Positions 9,153 through 19,317 are shown, counted from the stretch's first letter. The stretch is DNA of 64,000 nucleotides from Endozoicomonas arenosclerae (GCF_001562015.1 NZ_LASA01000061.1:1-64000); one strand, 5' to 3'. Numbers and translations are program-made. Notes: a model not told the origin generated them from the sequence alone.

Positions 9153-11453
9153 TCAGGGCAGAACGATTCCAGGGGCCCATTTCAGCCACTCAGGCTTTGG
9201 CTTATCCGCCAATTCGAAAGACGTTTCCGCTGCAGCGGGTTCTGCCTGCTCAGGGGTGGCGAATGCAATCCCCCCTGCCAACAAAGCTTCAAGCGACTCA
9301 GTACGAATCTTGGCACCACTGAATAAACCAAAGTTGATATCCACACCACTGGCATTCCAGAAACGACTCTTTTCTGTGACCAGTGAAGCGTAGTGATCTT
9401 CGATATTCAGGAAGATAATGACTTTATCTGCAGGACTTCCCAGCCTGAATCCCGTGACGGTTCCCACGGGAATTTCACGGTAATAAACCGGATTCCCGGG
9501 CTTTATTGATCCCAACTGTGAACTGATCAATTGAATGCGTAATCCGCTGGAACGAGGCTGGTCATCCGGGGCCCGACTGTCCGCAACAAATGTTTCCTGC
9601 TCAGTAACTCTTGCAGACGCAGAAGGTGAAACCCCGATATAAAGACCCGTCAATAAAGTTTCCAGGTGAGCGGTATTGGTAAGGCCTAATTTTGGTTTAA
9701 CCAGCCAGAAGCGAGAACCTGAACGTGCCAACCAGCCTGCATTTTCTTTCAACAAAACTTTGGCCTGGATAGACTTTTTATCCTTATCCAGATTCAGCTC
9801 AGTGACCCTTCCCATTTCCAAACCTTTGTACTTCATTCGTGTACCCACCTGAAGCCCGTCAGCGGATTCAAACTGGATATCAATCACTTTTCCGGTTTCA
9901 CTGGCCCGGGTGATGTCATCGTATAAAACGAAACGGGTTTTATTACTGACCCTAGCGGCATTGAGGTCCGGTGTTTTAAACGCTATACCGCCAGAAAGCA
10001 TGGAATTCAGGGTACCCGCTCTTACTTTGAAGCCCTGCAAACCGCCTTCAAGCGTCACCCCACTGATATTCCAGAAAACCGTACTCTTATTCACAAGGTG
10101 TTGATATTTAGGTGAGATCAGAACTTTGATCACCACCCCTTCATTACTCAGTGTGTAGGATTCCACCTCACCCACTGGCAGTTTTCTGTATAGGACAGGG
10201 CTACCCTGACTCAAACCTTCAAGAGCATCAGCTCTGAGCTCGAGATGCAAACCTGGAGAAGAAGGCGAAGCAGGAGGTTTTTGACCTAATCCGGCAAACT
10301 GGGTAGCCGGTTCAGCCTTTTTCATATCAACCTGACTGACATCCATAGCGATATAACGTCCACCCAGAAGCGTCTCAAGCCCGGTAATGCCTTTCAGGTT
10401 TATTTGTGGTGCCACCACCCAGAATCGAGCCCCTTTCACAAGAATGGGTTTGGCTTCGGGGCGTATAACCGCCTCTGCAACAATGGCAGTGTAATCGTCA
10501 TTAAACGACGTATCCTTGATAACCCCGACCTCCATACCATGAAACAGTATTTTTGATTTCTCCTGCCCGAGGGCCACATCCATAGGGAACTCAATGGAAA
10601 TACTGATGCCAGCTTCCGCTGCATCGTAATCGGTGTATAAGGAAAATCGGCTGCCATCCGTTGCCTCAGGCTCTTCCTCTTCCCATTCCGGGGTATAGAG
10701 TGCAACACCACCCTGGATCATGGATATCAGAGACTGGGTACGAACTTTGAGATTGGTCAGGCTGCCAGAAATATCAACCCCTCCAGCATTCCAGAAGCGG
10801 GTATTCTTTCTTACCAGATGACTGAATGCAGGCTTGATATAAACATGAATGTCTACCCTCTGGTCGTCAGGGGAGAGAGAGTAGCGGGTGACTTCCCCGA
10901 TTTTTAATCGACGATAGTAAACCGGGCTTCCTTCCTGAACAGATGATAACTCGTCGGCCTGAAGAACCAGACTGAGACCACCCTCTTCAATACCCGGTGC
11001 CGGAGGTGCTTTTAATGCAGAGAACGATAGCTTCTTTTCACCCTTTTCTGAGGGTTTGAAGGCAATGTAATTACCCGAGACCAATGTATCCAGACCGGAA
11101 ACACCCGCTACGGAGAGTTGTGGCTGAACCAGCCAGAATTGACTGTATTCCCGAAGGTATTCCTCCATCTGACGATCCATTTCCAGCTCAACATCCACAC
11201 CTTCCAGATTCTCAGTCATGGTCATACGGGCGACTTTACCAATAGCCAGCCCGTTGTACCGGACCTCAGTCTTGCCCACTTTCATGCCTTTGGCACTGTC
11301 GAAATGCACATGAACTTCAAGACCGTTTTGATAAAGTGTCCGCCAGATCAGAAAGATAACAATCATCAGGGCAATAAAAGGCAACAGCCAGATAGCCGGA
11401 ATCCGACGACGCTCTTTCAGAGCAGCTTTTGCGGCCAACTTTTCATCGCTCAC
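9153..11453 (-). CDS. letB: MCE-family lipid transport protein, LetB/YebT-like (six MCE domains)
   Basis: This 766-residue protein has one N-terminal membrane anchor (about 20-42) and then six MCE repeats, beginning at about residues 45, 160, 280, 400, 515 and 635. Each shows a 'G..V.Y.G..VG.V' or 'GSPVYYR...IGEV' block. In E. coli LetB has seven MCE domains and forms a periplasmic tunnel between the membranes; PqiB has three. Six domains and no ABC-transporter partner place it in the LetB/PqiB group. It sits downstream of two PqiA/LetA-domain genes on the same strand. The function, lipid passage across the periplasm, is from the family. Confidence 0.9.
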   Translation of the reverse strand: MSDEKLAAKAALKERRRIPAIWLLPFIALMIVIFLIWRTLYQNGLEVHVHFDSAKGMKVGKTEVRYNGLAIGKVARMTMTENLEGVDVELEMDRQMEEYLREYSQFWLVQPQLSVAGVSGLDTLVSGNYIAFKPSEKGEKKLSFSALKAPPAPGIEEGGLSLVLQADELSSVQEGSPVYYRRLKIGEVTRYSLSPDDQRVDIHVYIKPAFSHLVRKNTRFWNAGGVDISGSLTNLKVRTQSLISMIQGGVALYTPEWEEEEPEATDGSRFSLYTDYDAAEAGISISIEFPMDVALGQEKSKILFHGMEVGVIKDTSFNDDYTAIVAEAVIRPEAKPILVKGARFWVVAPQINLKGITGLETLLGGRYIAMDVSQVDMKKAEPATQFAGLGQKPPASPSSPGLHLELRADALEGLSQGSPVLYRKLPVGEVESYTLSNEGVVIKVLISPKYQHLVNKSTVFWNISGVTLEGGLQGFKVRAGTLNSMLSGGIAFKTPDLNAARVSNKTRFVLYDDITRASETGKVIDIQFESADGLQVGTRMKYKGLEMGRVTELNLDKDKKSIQAKVLLKENAGWLARSGSRFWLVKPKLGLTNTAHLETLLTGLYIGVSPSASARVTEQETFVADSRAPDDQPRSSGLRIQLISSQLGSIKPGNPVYYREIPVGTVTGFRLGSPADKVIIFLNIEDHYASLVTEKSRFWNASGVDINFGLFSGAKIRTESLEALLAGGIAFATPEQAEPAAAETSFELADKPKPEWLKWAPGIVLP

Positions 11454-11497
11454 GGTTGCGCCCCTTTTCCATTACAAGCCCACTTTTAATCCCACCA

Positions 11498-12166
11498 TCA
11501 GGTCTCGGATTTTTTCTCTCTTCTTCGATCCCAAAGCAGTCTGGGATCAAAACTCATGGCAGCCCACATAGTCAGAATCACCACAGCTGCAAAAGCAAAG
11601 GAGGCCGGGCCTGCCGTGACGGTGCCCAATTGTCCAAACTGAACCAGAGCTACCAGAATGGAAATAATAAAAATATCCAGCATGGACCACCGGCCAATCC
11701 AGACAATCAGACGATAGAGTGAAGTCTGGCGATTAGGTCTCATGGCACCAAAATGCACACAAATCAGCAGCCACGTCATGCCCAGCAACTTTAGCAATGG
11801 CACCAGAATGCTTGCTGTGAAGACCAGTAAAGCAATAGGCAACATACCTTGATGAATCAACTCGATCACACCCGACATAATGGTATCCGGCCTGCCTCGA
11901 TCAAACCGGCTCACTGTCATTATCGGCAGCAGATTAGCGGGAATGTAGAGAAATGCCGCTGTCAGAGTCAGAGCCCAACAGCGGGAAAGGCTGTCTTTCT
12001 TGCGAAAGCGGACATGACTGCCACAACGAGGACACTTTGAATCTTCCACTGTGCACAACCGGTGGCAGTCCAGACAAAGCTTTATTCCCAGATCAGCGCC
12101 GCTGTTAACAGGTGCGGGATTGCCAGAGTCCGGTTCTGTCACTTGGTCTCTCCCAGCATGTTCCAT
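11498..12166 (-). CDS. PqiA/LetA-domain membrane protein, second half
   Basis: This 222-residue protein carries one PqiA domain: a zinc-ribbon-like pair (CLDCH at about 31 and CPRCG at about 44) followed by four membrane segments. LetA/PqiA of E. coli is about 420 residues with two such domains in one chain; this corresponds to the second. Its start overlaps the end of the preceding half (12139) by 28 bp in another frame, and it is 44 bp ahead of the letB-like gene. The three genes should make one LetAB-type complex in the inner membrane. RBS-driven or coupled translation cannot be told apart here. Confidence 0.85.
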   Translation of the reverse strand: MEHAGRDQVTEPDSGNPAPVNSGADLGIKLCLDCHRLCTVEDSKCPRCGSHVRFRKKDSLSRCWALTLTAAFLYIPANLLPIMTVSRFDRGRPDTIMSGVIELIHQGMLPIALLVFTASILVPLLKLLGMTWLLICVHFGAMRPNRQTSLYRLIVWIGRWSMLDIFIISILVALVQFGQLGTVTAGPASFAFAAVVILTMWAAMSFDPRLLWDRRREKKSET

Positions 12167-12777
12167 ACTTCATGTTCATTGAGATTCAGGCTGATCAACA
12201 GTTCACAGACCATCAACCCGGCAAAACAATACAAGCCAGTACCTACCTGGACACTCGCCATATCAGCCAGCTTGATAACGGCAACCAACGCCCCCAGAAA
12301 ATAAATTTCCAGCATGCCCCATTCCTGCAGGTGAGCGTATATCCTGAGCAACTTTCTGGATAACCTTCGTCCCCATCCTCTGAAAGCCGAAGCAATGACC
12401 TGGAGCAGAATCAGCAGCCGTAGCAATGGAATCAAAATGGCAGATAGCAGAATCAACAATGCAATCACGCCATAGTCTTCCTGATAGAGCGCTACAACTC
12501 CCCCAAAGATAGTGCTCTGCTGCTGGTTTCCCAGAATATCCATAGACAGGACCGGATAATAATTTGCAGGAAAGAACAGGATGAGACCGGTGACCACCAG
12601 AGCCAGGCAGCGCATGACTCCCGCCGGGCGATGGGACTCCAGTACACAGCCGCAACGAGGACAGGCTGCCTGCTTTCGATACTCAGGGTCATGATCAAAA
12701 ACAGGCATTTCGACCATCAGGTCGCAGTCCGGACAAAGCCTGAGTCCAGAATGATAAATAGTTTCTTTTTTAACCAT
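12139..12777 (-). CDS. PqiA/LetA-domain membrane protein, first half
   Basis: This protein of about 212 residues from the ATG at 12777 (a TTG at 12807 is also possible, neither with a strong ribosome site) carries a zinc-ribbon-like CPDC/CPRCG pair near the N-terminus and four membrane segments. It matches the first PqiA domain of LetA/PqiA. The downstream gene supplies the second domain, overlapping by 28 bp. The split could be an ancestral arrangement or a secondary fission. It is divergent from the DeoR-type regulator gene. Confidence 0.82.
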   Translation of the reverse strand: MVKKETIYHSGLRLCPDCDLMVEMPVFDHDPEYRKQAACPRCGCVLESHRPAGVMRCLALVVTGLILFFPANYYPVLSMDILGNQQQSTIFGGVVALYQEDYGVIALLILLSAILIPLLRLLILLQVIASAFRGWGRRLSRKLLRIYAHLQEWGMLEIYFLGALVAVIKLADMASVQVGTGLYCFAGLMVCELLISLNLNEHEVWNMLGETK

Positions 12778-12968
12778 ATAGGTATTTCTGGGGAAGAAAC
12801 TGAACAAAATCTGCCATATAATCGACCAATGAATATTAGCTGTTCTGATTGCCTTGTCTCTTTATCGGCAGCACGGACCAGTACTACGCCCTGCATTAAT
12901 CCCCTTGGAGACAGTCAAAAGGCTGCCGGGGCGTTAAACAGACACGCATGATTCAAAGAGGTTTAGGT

Positions 12969-13727
12969 ATGCTTCCCGTTGAGCGTCGAGAGCACATTCT
13001 GTCTTACGTTGAAGAAAAGGGCTGTGCCAACATCGAAGAGATGGCGGAGAAATTCGATGTTTCCCAGATGACGATTCGTCGCGATATACGCACTCTGGAG
13101 CAGGAAGACAAACTGCGCGTGACTTATGGCGGTGCGGTATCCAAGAGCTTCCTGATGGAAGACATTCCCTATGAAAAGAAAAACGCCGTTAATATTGAAG
13201 AGAAAAAATCCATTGCTTACGAAGCCCTGAAATTTGTTAAGGAAGGGCAAATCGTACTACTGGACGCAGGTACCAGTACAATGGCTCTGGCCAAGCTGCT
13301 GATGCGTATGAAGGTCACCATCATCACACCTGACCTGAAAATCGCCCTGCAGCTGTCCGACTCTTCAACAGCCAAGGTTTACACCACAGGCGGTCTGGTA
13401 AGTGCTATCACCAAGGCACACTGCGATACTACAGCCCTGTCTTTCCTGGACAGTATTAATGCTGATATTGCTTTCCTGGCTACCAACAGCTGGAGCCTGG
13501 TTCACGGTGTTACAACTGCTTCAACAGATCATTACTACATTCGTCGCAAGATGCTCGATCGTGCTAACCGTAGCGTTCTCCTGGCGGACTCCAGCAAGTT
13601 TGGTGCTTCCAGCATGAAAACCATTTGCCAGCTGGACGAACTGGACACCATCATCACCGACAGCCGTTTTGACGATGAGAACCTGAATGCCATCAGAGAA
13701 GCTGGCGGCAATATCATTCGTTCCTGA
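12969..13727 (+). CDS. DeoR/GlpR-family transcriptional regulator
   Basis: This protein has the DeoR winged helix near its start (MLPVERREHILSYVEEKG, then MAEKFDVSQMTIRRDIRTL) and the sugar-phosphate-sensing DeoR C-terminal domain, including a DAGTSTMALAKLL block at about 98. I chose the ATG at 12969 because GlpR-type proteins begin this way and an AGAGGTTTAGG precedes it; an upstream ATG at 12948 would add seven residues. Its gene is followed, after a hairpin, by a pdxA-type gene on the same strand, so the regulator may respond to a four-carbon phosphate. That link is inference. Confidence 0.88.
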   Translation: MLPVERREHILSYVEEKGCANIEEMAEKFDVSQMTIRRDIRTLEQEDKLRVTYGGAVSKSFLMEDIPYEKKNAVNIEEKKSIAYEALKFVKEGQIVLLDAGTSTMALAKLLMRMKVTIITPDLKIALQLSDSSTAKVYTTGGLVSAITKAHCDTTALSFLDSINADIAFLATNSWSLVHGVTTASTDHYYIRRKMLDRANRSVLLADSSKFGASSMKTICQLDELDTIITDSRFDDENLNAIREAGGNIIRS

Positions 13728-13736
13728 TAACAGATG

Positions 13737-13770
13737 CATGCCATCATACGTTGTTCGCTATGATGGCATG
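13737..13770 (+). terminator. stem-loop after the DeoR gene
   Basis: CATGCCATCATA and its exact complement TATGATGGCATG form a 12-bp stem with a 10-base loop, 10 bp after the DeoR stop. No T-run follows, so it may only attenuate read-through into the pdxA-like gene. Confidence 0.5.
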
Positions 13771-13841
13771 TCTGCTTCAGAGCCTATGAACTAAAATCAC
13801 AGCTGTGACCTGGAACCTGTTCAGCCAAATAGCTGTGAACA

Positions 13842-14831
13842 ATGAAACCCCTGATCTGCATTCCCATGGGCGATCCTGCCGGCATCGGCCCTGAAATTAT
13901 TGTCAAAGCGCTTTCTACCTTCGACTTTTCCAATACCTGTCGACTGCTCGTGGTGGGTTATGGTGACATCATTCAGCAGGCCAATGCTTGTTGTCATACT
14001 CCCCTTAATATTCAACTCATTCGCGCTGTCACAGATCTCAAACCACAGCCAGATATCATCAATATTCTTGAGCCAGAATATCAGCAACAGACTTTTGAAC
14101 CGGGTACAGTTTCAGTAGCAGCAGGAACAATGGCTTACCATTGCATTCACCACTCAGTAAAACTGGCTATGGCTAAACAGGTTGATGCTCTGGTAACACC
14201 GCCAATTAACAAGATGTCTCTGAACGCAGCAGGCATCAAACAGGCAGGGCATACTGAAATTCTGGCGGAACTGACTGATACAAAAGATCCTCTCACCCTG
14301 TTTCAGGTGGCTAACCTCAAAGTGTTTTTCCTTTCACGACATCTGTCTCTTAGATCTGCATGCGATTATGTCACCACAAACAATGTCATCCAGTGTGCCA
14401 AAAAAGCCATTAATTCACTGAAAGCTTTGAGAGTGGAGGCGCCTCACCTCGCTATAGCGGGACTCAATCCACATTGCGGTGATAATGGCCTTTTTGGATC
14501 TGAGGAAAATAAAGAAATTGAGCCTGCTGTCCATCAGCTTCAGGCAATGGGAATGAACGTATCAGGCCCCCTTCCTGCGGACTCGGTGTTCTATCAGGCA
14601 TTAAACGGAAAGTTTGACGCAGTACTGTCGCTCTATCACGATCAAGGCCACATCGCGACAAAAATGGTGGATTTCCATAGAACCATTTCTATTACCTGTG
14701 GCCTTCCTTTTCTGAGAACTTCCGTCGATCATGGCACCGCTTACGATATTGCTGGAAAAGGGATAGCTTCTGCCATAAGTATGATTGAAGCTATTAAAGT
14801 AGCTACCAGCTATCTGCCAAAAATGAACTGA
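13842..14831 (+). CDS. pdxA: PdxA-family dehydrogenase, PdxA2/catabolic type
   Basis: This 329-residue protein opens with GDPAGIGPEI and carries the metal ligands of the family: His in QAGHTEI (about 139), LNPHCGDNG (about 208) and YHDQGHIATKM (about 265). PdxA oxidises 4-phosphohydroxy-L-threonine in vitamin B6 synthesis. PdxA2 paralogues oxidise 4-phospho-D-threonate or erythronate. The YHDQGH motif, the RTSVDHGTAYDIAGKG ending and the neighbouring DeoR gene favour the catabolic type. However, the DUF1537 kinase usually next to pdxA2 is missing, so the assignment to catabolism is tentative. Confidence 0.88.
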   Translation: MKPLICIPMGDPAGIGPEIIVKALSTFDFSNTCRLLVVGYGDIIQQANACCHTPLNIQLIRAVTDLKPQPDIINILEPEYQQQTFEPGTVSVAAGTMAYHCIHHSVKLAMAKQVDALVTPPINKMSLNAAGIKQAGHTEILAELTDTKDPLTLFQVANLKVFFLSRHLSLRSACDYVTTNNVIQCAKKAINSLKALRVEAPHLAIAGLNPHCGDNGLFGSEENKEIEPAVHQLQAMGMNVSGPLPADSVFYQALNGKFDAVLSLYHDQGHIATKMVDFHRTISITCGLPFLRTSVDHGTAYDIAGKGIASAISMIEAIKVATSYLPKMN

Positions 14832-14843
14832 CTACTCCAACAC

Positions 14844-16547
14844 TCACTGAGACTCAGGACTGACCGGATCCAGCACTTGCCATTGCTCAGACAGTATCAT
14901 TCGCTCCGGATCCAGTTGCCTTCTGACTTTTATGAAGTTCTCAATGTTAGCCCGATATTGCTCCCTCAAAATTTCATCGCTGACATAAGCCTCTTTGAGA
15001 ATATGCACTTTCACACCAAGCTCATGAGCCTGTTTACTCAACTCCCTGAAATAGGCTTTTGCCATATCGGACCTTTTAGTGTCACTGCTTTTAGCCGCTA
15101 CAGTAATTTGATATATCTGAAGGTCATCTTGAGTGATTGGAGACATGAGCATTTTGCTTTTGGGTACCGGAGTAACGTCCTGCAGAAGAATATAGGGATA
15201 CACATAATACAAGTAATCAGGTTCATCCAGTAAAGAACCTGCCATAACCATAAACTCTTCCAACTTGTCATTGGGCACTACCCAAGCCTGGTGAGCTGTT
15301 GAGAATGGCTGAGTGGCATCCCCCCCATGAGCGGTCCAATAGCCATTATGGTAAAAGGTATAGTCATAGAGAGGGTTGGTATAGAGTGCCCCCTCAAAAA
15401 AGAACATTGATATAATATAGTCAGGAATACCCGTCCATGTCAGCATATGACCCAGATATATAAGCCACCCTTTCATCCAGTTATTGCCATCATAAAGGGG
15501 CATGCCCCAGGTATCATTAAACCTTTCATCCTTATAAACTGGAATTTTCTTACATCCTCTCCTGTAAGGGTTGCCACAAAACTGCTTAAGTTTCTTGATT
15601 CTTCCTGTTTTTGAACCAATGGTAACCCCATAGGGGCGTCCCATATTGCCAATAACAAGACTATAAAGACCCTGATCGAATTCTTTTTCGGTTCGATTCT
15701 GCACTACCCGATCCAAATGACGCTCAACAAATGTTTTTACAGAGCGAGTCACATCCAACACTTCGGTGTGGACAACATCCCTTTCGTCATAGGGCTGCAG
15801 TTCTATGGTCACTGTTTCAATCAGAGCAGCAGCCCCCATAGCACCGGGAATTGCATAGAAACAATCTTTTGCAAAAGTGCCTTCCAGGGCATCCTTTGAG
15901 CATTCGATTCTGATGTCTTCACTTTCAGAGCCCGGAATCAGAATGGTAAAAGACCGGACATGCCCAGAGACATAGTCCCCGTTTATGTCAGAAGTTCTTG
16001 AGAAAGTGTTACTCGACAAAGCCCCACCAATAGTGATCTGATCCGCACTGGGCGTGTCGAAGGGAATTGTTTTCTGTTTAGTGGCTGCGTATGTGGCTTC
16101 ATGAATTTCTTGCCAGGTCATACCGGCTCCAACAGTCACCACTACAGGATCCCCCCTTTGAACCAACTCAAAATATTTCAGGTTTCGGGTATCAATCAGG
16201 ATTCTTTCTCTGCCCAGAGATTCTTCAGTGGGCAATGCCTGAGTACCAAAGGACATACCTGTAGCGGTGAAGGTCAAACTGAATTGTTTATTTTTGAGAC
16301 TCTTATCAGACCAGAGCTGATGAAGGAGACACTTATAGTGACCGGGCTGGGTAGGCAAGTAGCCTTTTTCAGCATGCGTTACAGACAATGAGCTGTAGGA
16401 AGCTTTTGGTATTCGATAACTGTTTTCTGACATGGCCCATTCACTGAGCGGCAGATCAGTACAATTTTCAGGTGGCAAAGCATGACTCTTTACAGCCAGC
16501 AGGAGCAAGAACAGATTCCAGTAAACAACCTTAAGCCTTAACAACAT
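14844..16547 (-). CDS. Exported FAD-linked oxidase (PCMH-type FAD domain)
   Basis: This 567-residue protein starts with a hydrophobic signal segment (about residues 4-24, ending SHALPP). It then shows a PCMH-type FAD-binding domain: IDTRNLKYFELV, VTVGAGMTWQEIHEA (about 140) and the GGALSSNTF block (about 174). The C-terminal half looks like the substrate cap of the D-arabinono-lactone/sugar-alcohol oxidase group. Export of such an oxidase suggests an extracytoplasmic substrate. It is convergent with the pdxA-like gene (12 bp between stops). I cannot name the substrate. Confidence 0.75.
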   Translation of the reverse strand: MLLRLKVVYWNLFLLLLAVKSHALPPENCTDLPLSEWAMSENSYRIPKASYSSLSVTHAEKGYLPTQPGHYKCLLHQLWSDKSLKNKQFSLTFTATGMSFGTQALPTEESLGRERILIDTRNLKYFELVQRGDPVVVTVGAGMTWQEIHEATYAATKQKTIPFDTPSADQITIGGALSSNTFSRTSDINGDYVSGHVRSFTILIPGSESEDIRIECSKDALEGTFAKDCFYAIPGAMGAAALIETVTIELQPYDERDVVHTEVLDVTRSVKTFVERHLDRVVQNRTEKEFDQGLYSLVIGNMGRPYGVTIGSKTGRIKKLKQFCGNPYRRGCKKIPVYKDERFNDTWGMPLYDGNNWMKGWLIYLGHMLTWTGIPDYIISMFFFEGALYTNPLYDYTFYHNGYWTAHGGDATQPFSTAHQAWVVPNDKLEEFMVMAGSLLDEPDYLYYVYPYILLQDVTPVPKSKMLMSPITQDDLQIYQITVAAKSSDTKRSDMAKAYFRELSKQAHELGVKVHILKEAYVSDEILREQYRANIENFIKVRRQLDPERMILSEQWQVLDPVSPESQ

Positions 16548-16718
16548 ATATTCAGCCTGTCTGTTTTATTGCTCATGGCTGCACACCATGAAGAATCTTT
16601 TCACCCTGAGTGAGCCACGCCACTCACAGCTTTCAAGCCAGACTGAATAGAGTAGTTAAAAATTGACAGGTTGCTTCAAATTTAATGTTCTCACGCAGAG
16701 CCCAGCTCTCCTGCTGTA

Positions 16719-19139
16719 TTAAAAATCGTACTTTAATTTAAGGTAGTAATTATCACTGTAATAGTCCGACTTCTGCACACGGCTATACCCCACCGATAAA
16801 GTAAAAGTGTCACTCTTTCGATAATCAAGATTCAGAGTACCTTCCAGACTGTTTCGCTCAGGATCAGCCCCCTGGGTTGTAAACGACTGCGATCCAATAA
16901 GATACCTTGATGTCGTTTCCAGCTTCTGTCCTTTCACGTCATGCCAAAACATCAGCTGCAGACTGGGTTCAAGTTGTGCACATCGGTACATCCAACTGCG
17001 TTTTAAGAGCAAGCCTGCACCTACTTCCACTCTTTGTATGCTGTTGCTTTCTACTGACTGAGCAAAGCCGGTTTTGCCAACATCCTCTTCCTTATAACTG
17101 CCTGAGTGAAGATAGGTATAGTTGAACCCCAGCATGGGTTCAAACGTATACTCTTGCCATTGCAGGGTTTTACCTGAAAGAAGCTGGAAGCCTGCAACCT
17201 GGCTGTTATAGGAAGATTCAAGTGGCGTATCAAAAAAGCCGTCGATGTAACGTGTACGATCATGATTTGAATAGCTGATGTTGGCGATAGCATCAACAAA
17301 CCAGTCTCTGTACAACCAGGAACCATAGAGGCTGAGCTGATAATTGTTTGCCTTGCCTGTGTCATTGGAGTGATGCTTTTGAGTATCTGCTGTCGCAATG
17401 GTGATGGCTCCACCATAGGTCCATTGATCCATTTCAGCTTCCAGACCCAGAGTCATGCCACTAAGATCCAGGTTGTAACCAAGAATACGATCATCAGTAC
17501 TGTTGCGTGTGTCATCCTTATGGGCATCGGATTTCAACAGTTGGAACCAGAACCCCTGGCTTTCAATACTGTCACCAAAACTCATGGATCTGAGCCTGTG
17601 GGAAATCTGCAACATTGCCTTTCTTCTGGCAGCATCATCCACTTCCAGAGAGAGGCCTCCGTTAATTCGGCTTTCTCTAGCCAGTTGCAGCAGATTGGCA
17701 ACCTTCTCTTTGGGAATACTGGCAATTACGTTGTACACAGGCAGCGCTTCATTAACCAATGCCTGATCGGATGAGCCCAGCATATCGACCGCCCTGACTA
17801 ACAAGCTCGACAAAGCCTCTTCGGAACTCTCTCCACCTCCAGCCTGTTCAATCGTTTCCTCAATCACCGATGGAGGTCTGGCTGTTACCTTTACTTCCAA
17901 TACGTTATTGGCTCCAGGACTGACTTTTTCTTCCAGAGTGATCAAGGGGCTGGTGTAAATCTGAATATTCTCTTCCGTTTCAGAGGACAACCCTCCATCA
18001 ACCTGAAGAACTTTGTAGACAGCAGGTGACTGACCATTTAATAAATCGTTATAGGCTTTCCCTGTTGGCAAAATCTGAACCGCTGGGGTGGTACCAAAGT
18101 TTGCCTCACCGGTAACGACTACGGGTACTACAGAATCAGCGTTTTCAGGCAGGGAAATAATAATGCGCCCGGAACCGGATTGCTGTATATCCACCTCCAG
18201 AGTCTGTTGTGTGGTGGAGTCATTGCCAATCAACAAAGGACCTCTGACAATCAAATCAGGAATGGCCGCACTGGTGCCCTGGGATACATTGCCTTTCAGG
18301 ACCGGCGCCTCACTGACGGTCTTGCCTGTTTCATAAACAATGATCTGCTCAACACCCAGAACGTTATTAACTTCCCCCCCTCTCAACTCAACGATATCCG
18401 CAATATTGGCAGTAGCAGTGCCCACGATGTCACCCACAATTCGACCATCGTGAACCTGAAGAAGAAGCCGATTATTGGCATCGCTGAAATCTATAGCCGT
18501 GCCACTGTAGCCTGTAAGTACTCCCGAACTATTGATCCAGGAGAAATCATTCAGTCCACCATTATCCTGAGCCTCAATGGCTTTGTAGCCAGAAATTTTG
18601 GCTTGTGGACCAATCTCAATAACGCCGCTACCAGGCTCTCTGAATTTGATTGCCGCTCCATTAGCGGAATAAACCTCACCTTCCAGACGCATAATGCCAA
18701 AGGTGACGGTTTGAGGATTATTCGGGTCGGGCTCCTGTCCATTATCAATCAAAATACCATCAGACTGACCGGCACCCTCAATTTTGCCTCGTGGCCCCAA
18801 CCAGAGCAGAAAGCCTGAATTTTTTCCGACATAGCGAACCACCGATTTGGCGTTGCCACTGGCATCAGGATTAATCACCAGCCCTTCAATCAACAACACG
18901 CTTTTGCTGGAAGGGTTTCGAATTTCAATGGCGGTTTCATCTTCAGGCAGAGCAGTAATGACCTGATTCAGTTCTATGGTCTCACTGCTGGTTACCACCA
19001 GCTTGGAATAGACAGGCTGAAGCGATAAGCCAATCACGGCCGAAATGGTGGCAGCCAAACCTGATTTTCGGGCACTGATTCGCAAAAACGTACTGCGCTT
19101 ACCTGTCTGGCTGTCTTTTCTCATTGCCGCTGACTCCAT
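16719..19139 (-). CDS. Autotransporter (type Va), passenger plus beta-barrel
   Basis: This 806-residue protein has an extended basic N-terminus with a signal segment (about 25-47), a beta-rich passenger of about 480 residues, and a C-terminal autotransporter barrel from about residue 520 (GFWFQLLKSD onward) ending in LKLKYDF, with the terminal Phe required by the BAM complex. A start at the sixth residue (19124) would have a GGAG nine bases ahead. Its barrel is paralogous to the protein encoded divergently at 19318-21720, with matching blocks such as DLSGMTLGLE/DLSGLTLGTE. The passenger shows no protease triad that I can see. Confidence 0.88.
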   Translation of the reverse strand: MESAAMRKDSQTGKRSTFLRISARKSGLAATISAVIGLSLQPVYSKLVVTSSETIELNQVITALPEDETAIEIRNPSSKSVLLIEGLVINPDASGNAKSVVRYVGKNSGFLLWLGPRGKIEGAGQSDGILIDNGQEPDPNNPQTVTFGIMRLEGEVYSANGAAIKFREPGSGVIEIGPQAKISGYKAIEAQDNGGLNDFSWINSSGVLTGYSGTAIDFSDANNRLLLQVHDGRIVGDIVGTATANIADIVELRGGEVNNVLGVEQIIVYETGKTVSEAPVLKGNVSQGTSAAIPDLIVRGPLLIGNDSTTQQTLEVDIQQSGSGRIIISLPENADSVVPVVVTGEANFGTTPAVQILPTGKAYNDLLNGQSPAVYKVLQVDGGLSSETEENIQIYTSPLITLEEKVSPGANNVLEVKVTARPPSVIEETIEQAGGGESSEEALSSLLVRAVDMLGSSDQALVNEALPVYNVIASIPKEKVANLLQLARESRINGGLSLEVDDAARRKAMLQISHRLRSMSFGDSIESQGFWFQLLKSDAHKDDTRNSTDDRILGYNLDLSGMTLGLEAEMDQWTYGGAITIATADTQKHHSNDTGKANNYQLSLYGSWLYRDWFVDAIANISYSNHDRTRYIDGFFDTPLESSYNSQVAGFQLLSGKTLQWQEYTFEPMLGFNYTYLHSGSYKEEDVGKTGFAQSVESNSIQRVEVGAGLLLKRSWMYRCAQLEPSLQLMFWHDVKGQKLETTSRYLIGSQSFTTQGADPERNSLEGTLNLDYRKSDTFTLSVGYSRVQKSDYYSDNYYLKLKYDF

Positions 19140-19317
19140 TCATGGCTACCGGATTAGAGGAATATCGACCTCTATAGACATCCATTTATAAAAGTCTGAC
19201 TTTTTTATTCTGTTTTTTTCTTCAAGACCCTGAAGTATTTCCTGACACCCGCCGATAGAGGATTCAGCCAGTTCTCAAATTGGATAAATCGCAGCCCTCT
19301 ACTGCAAGGAAGACAAG

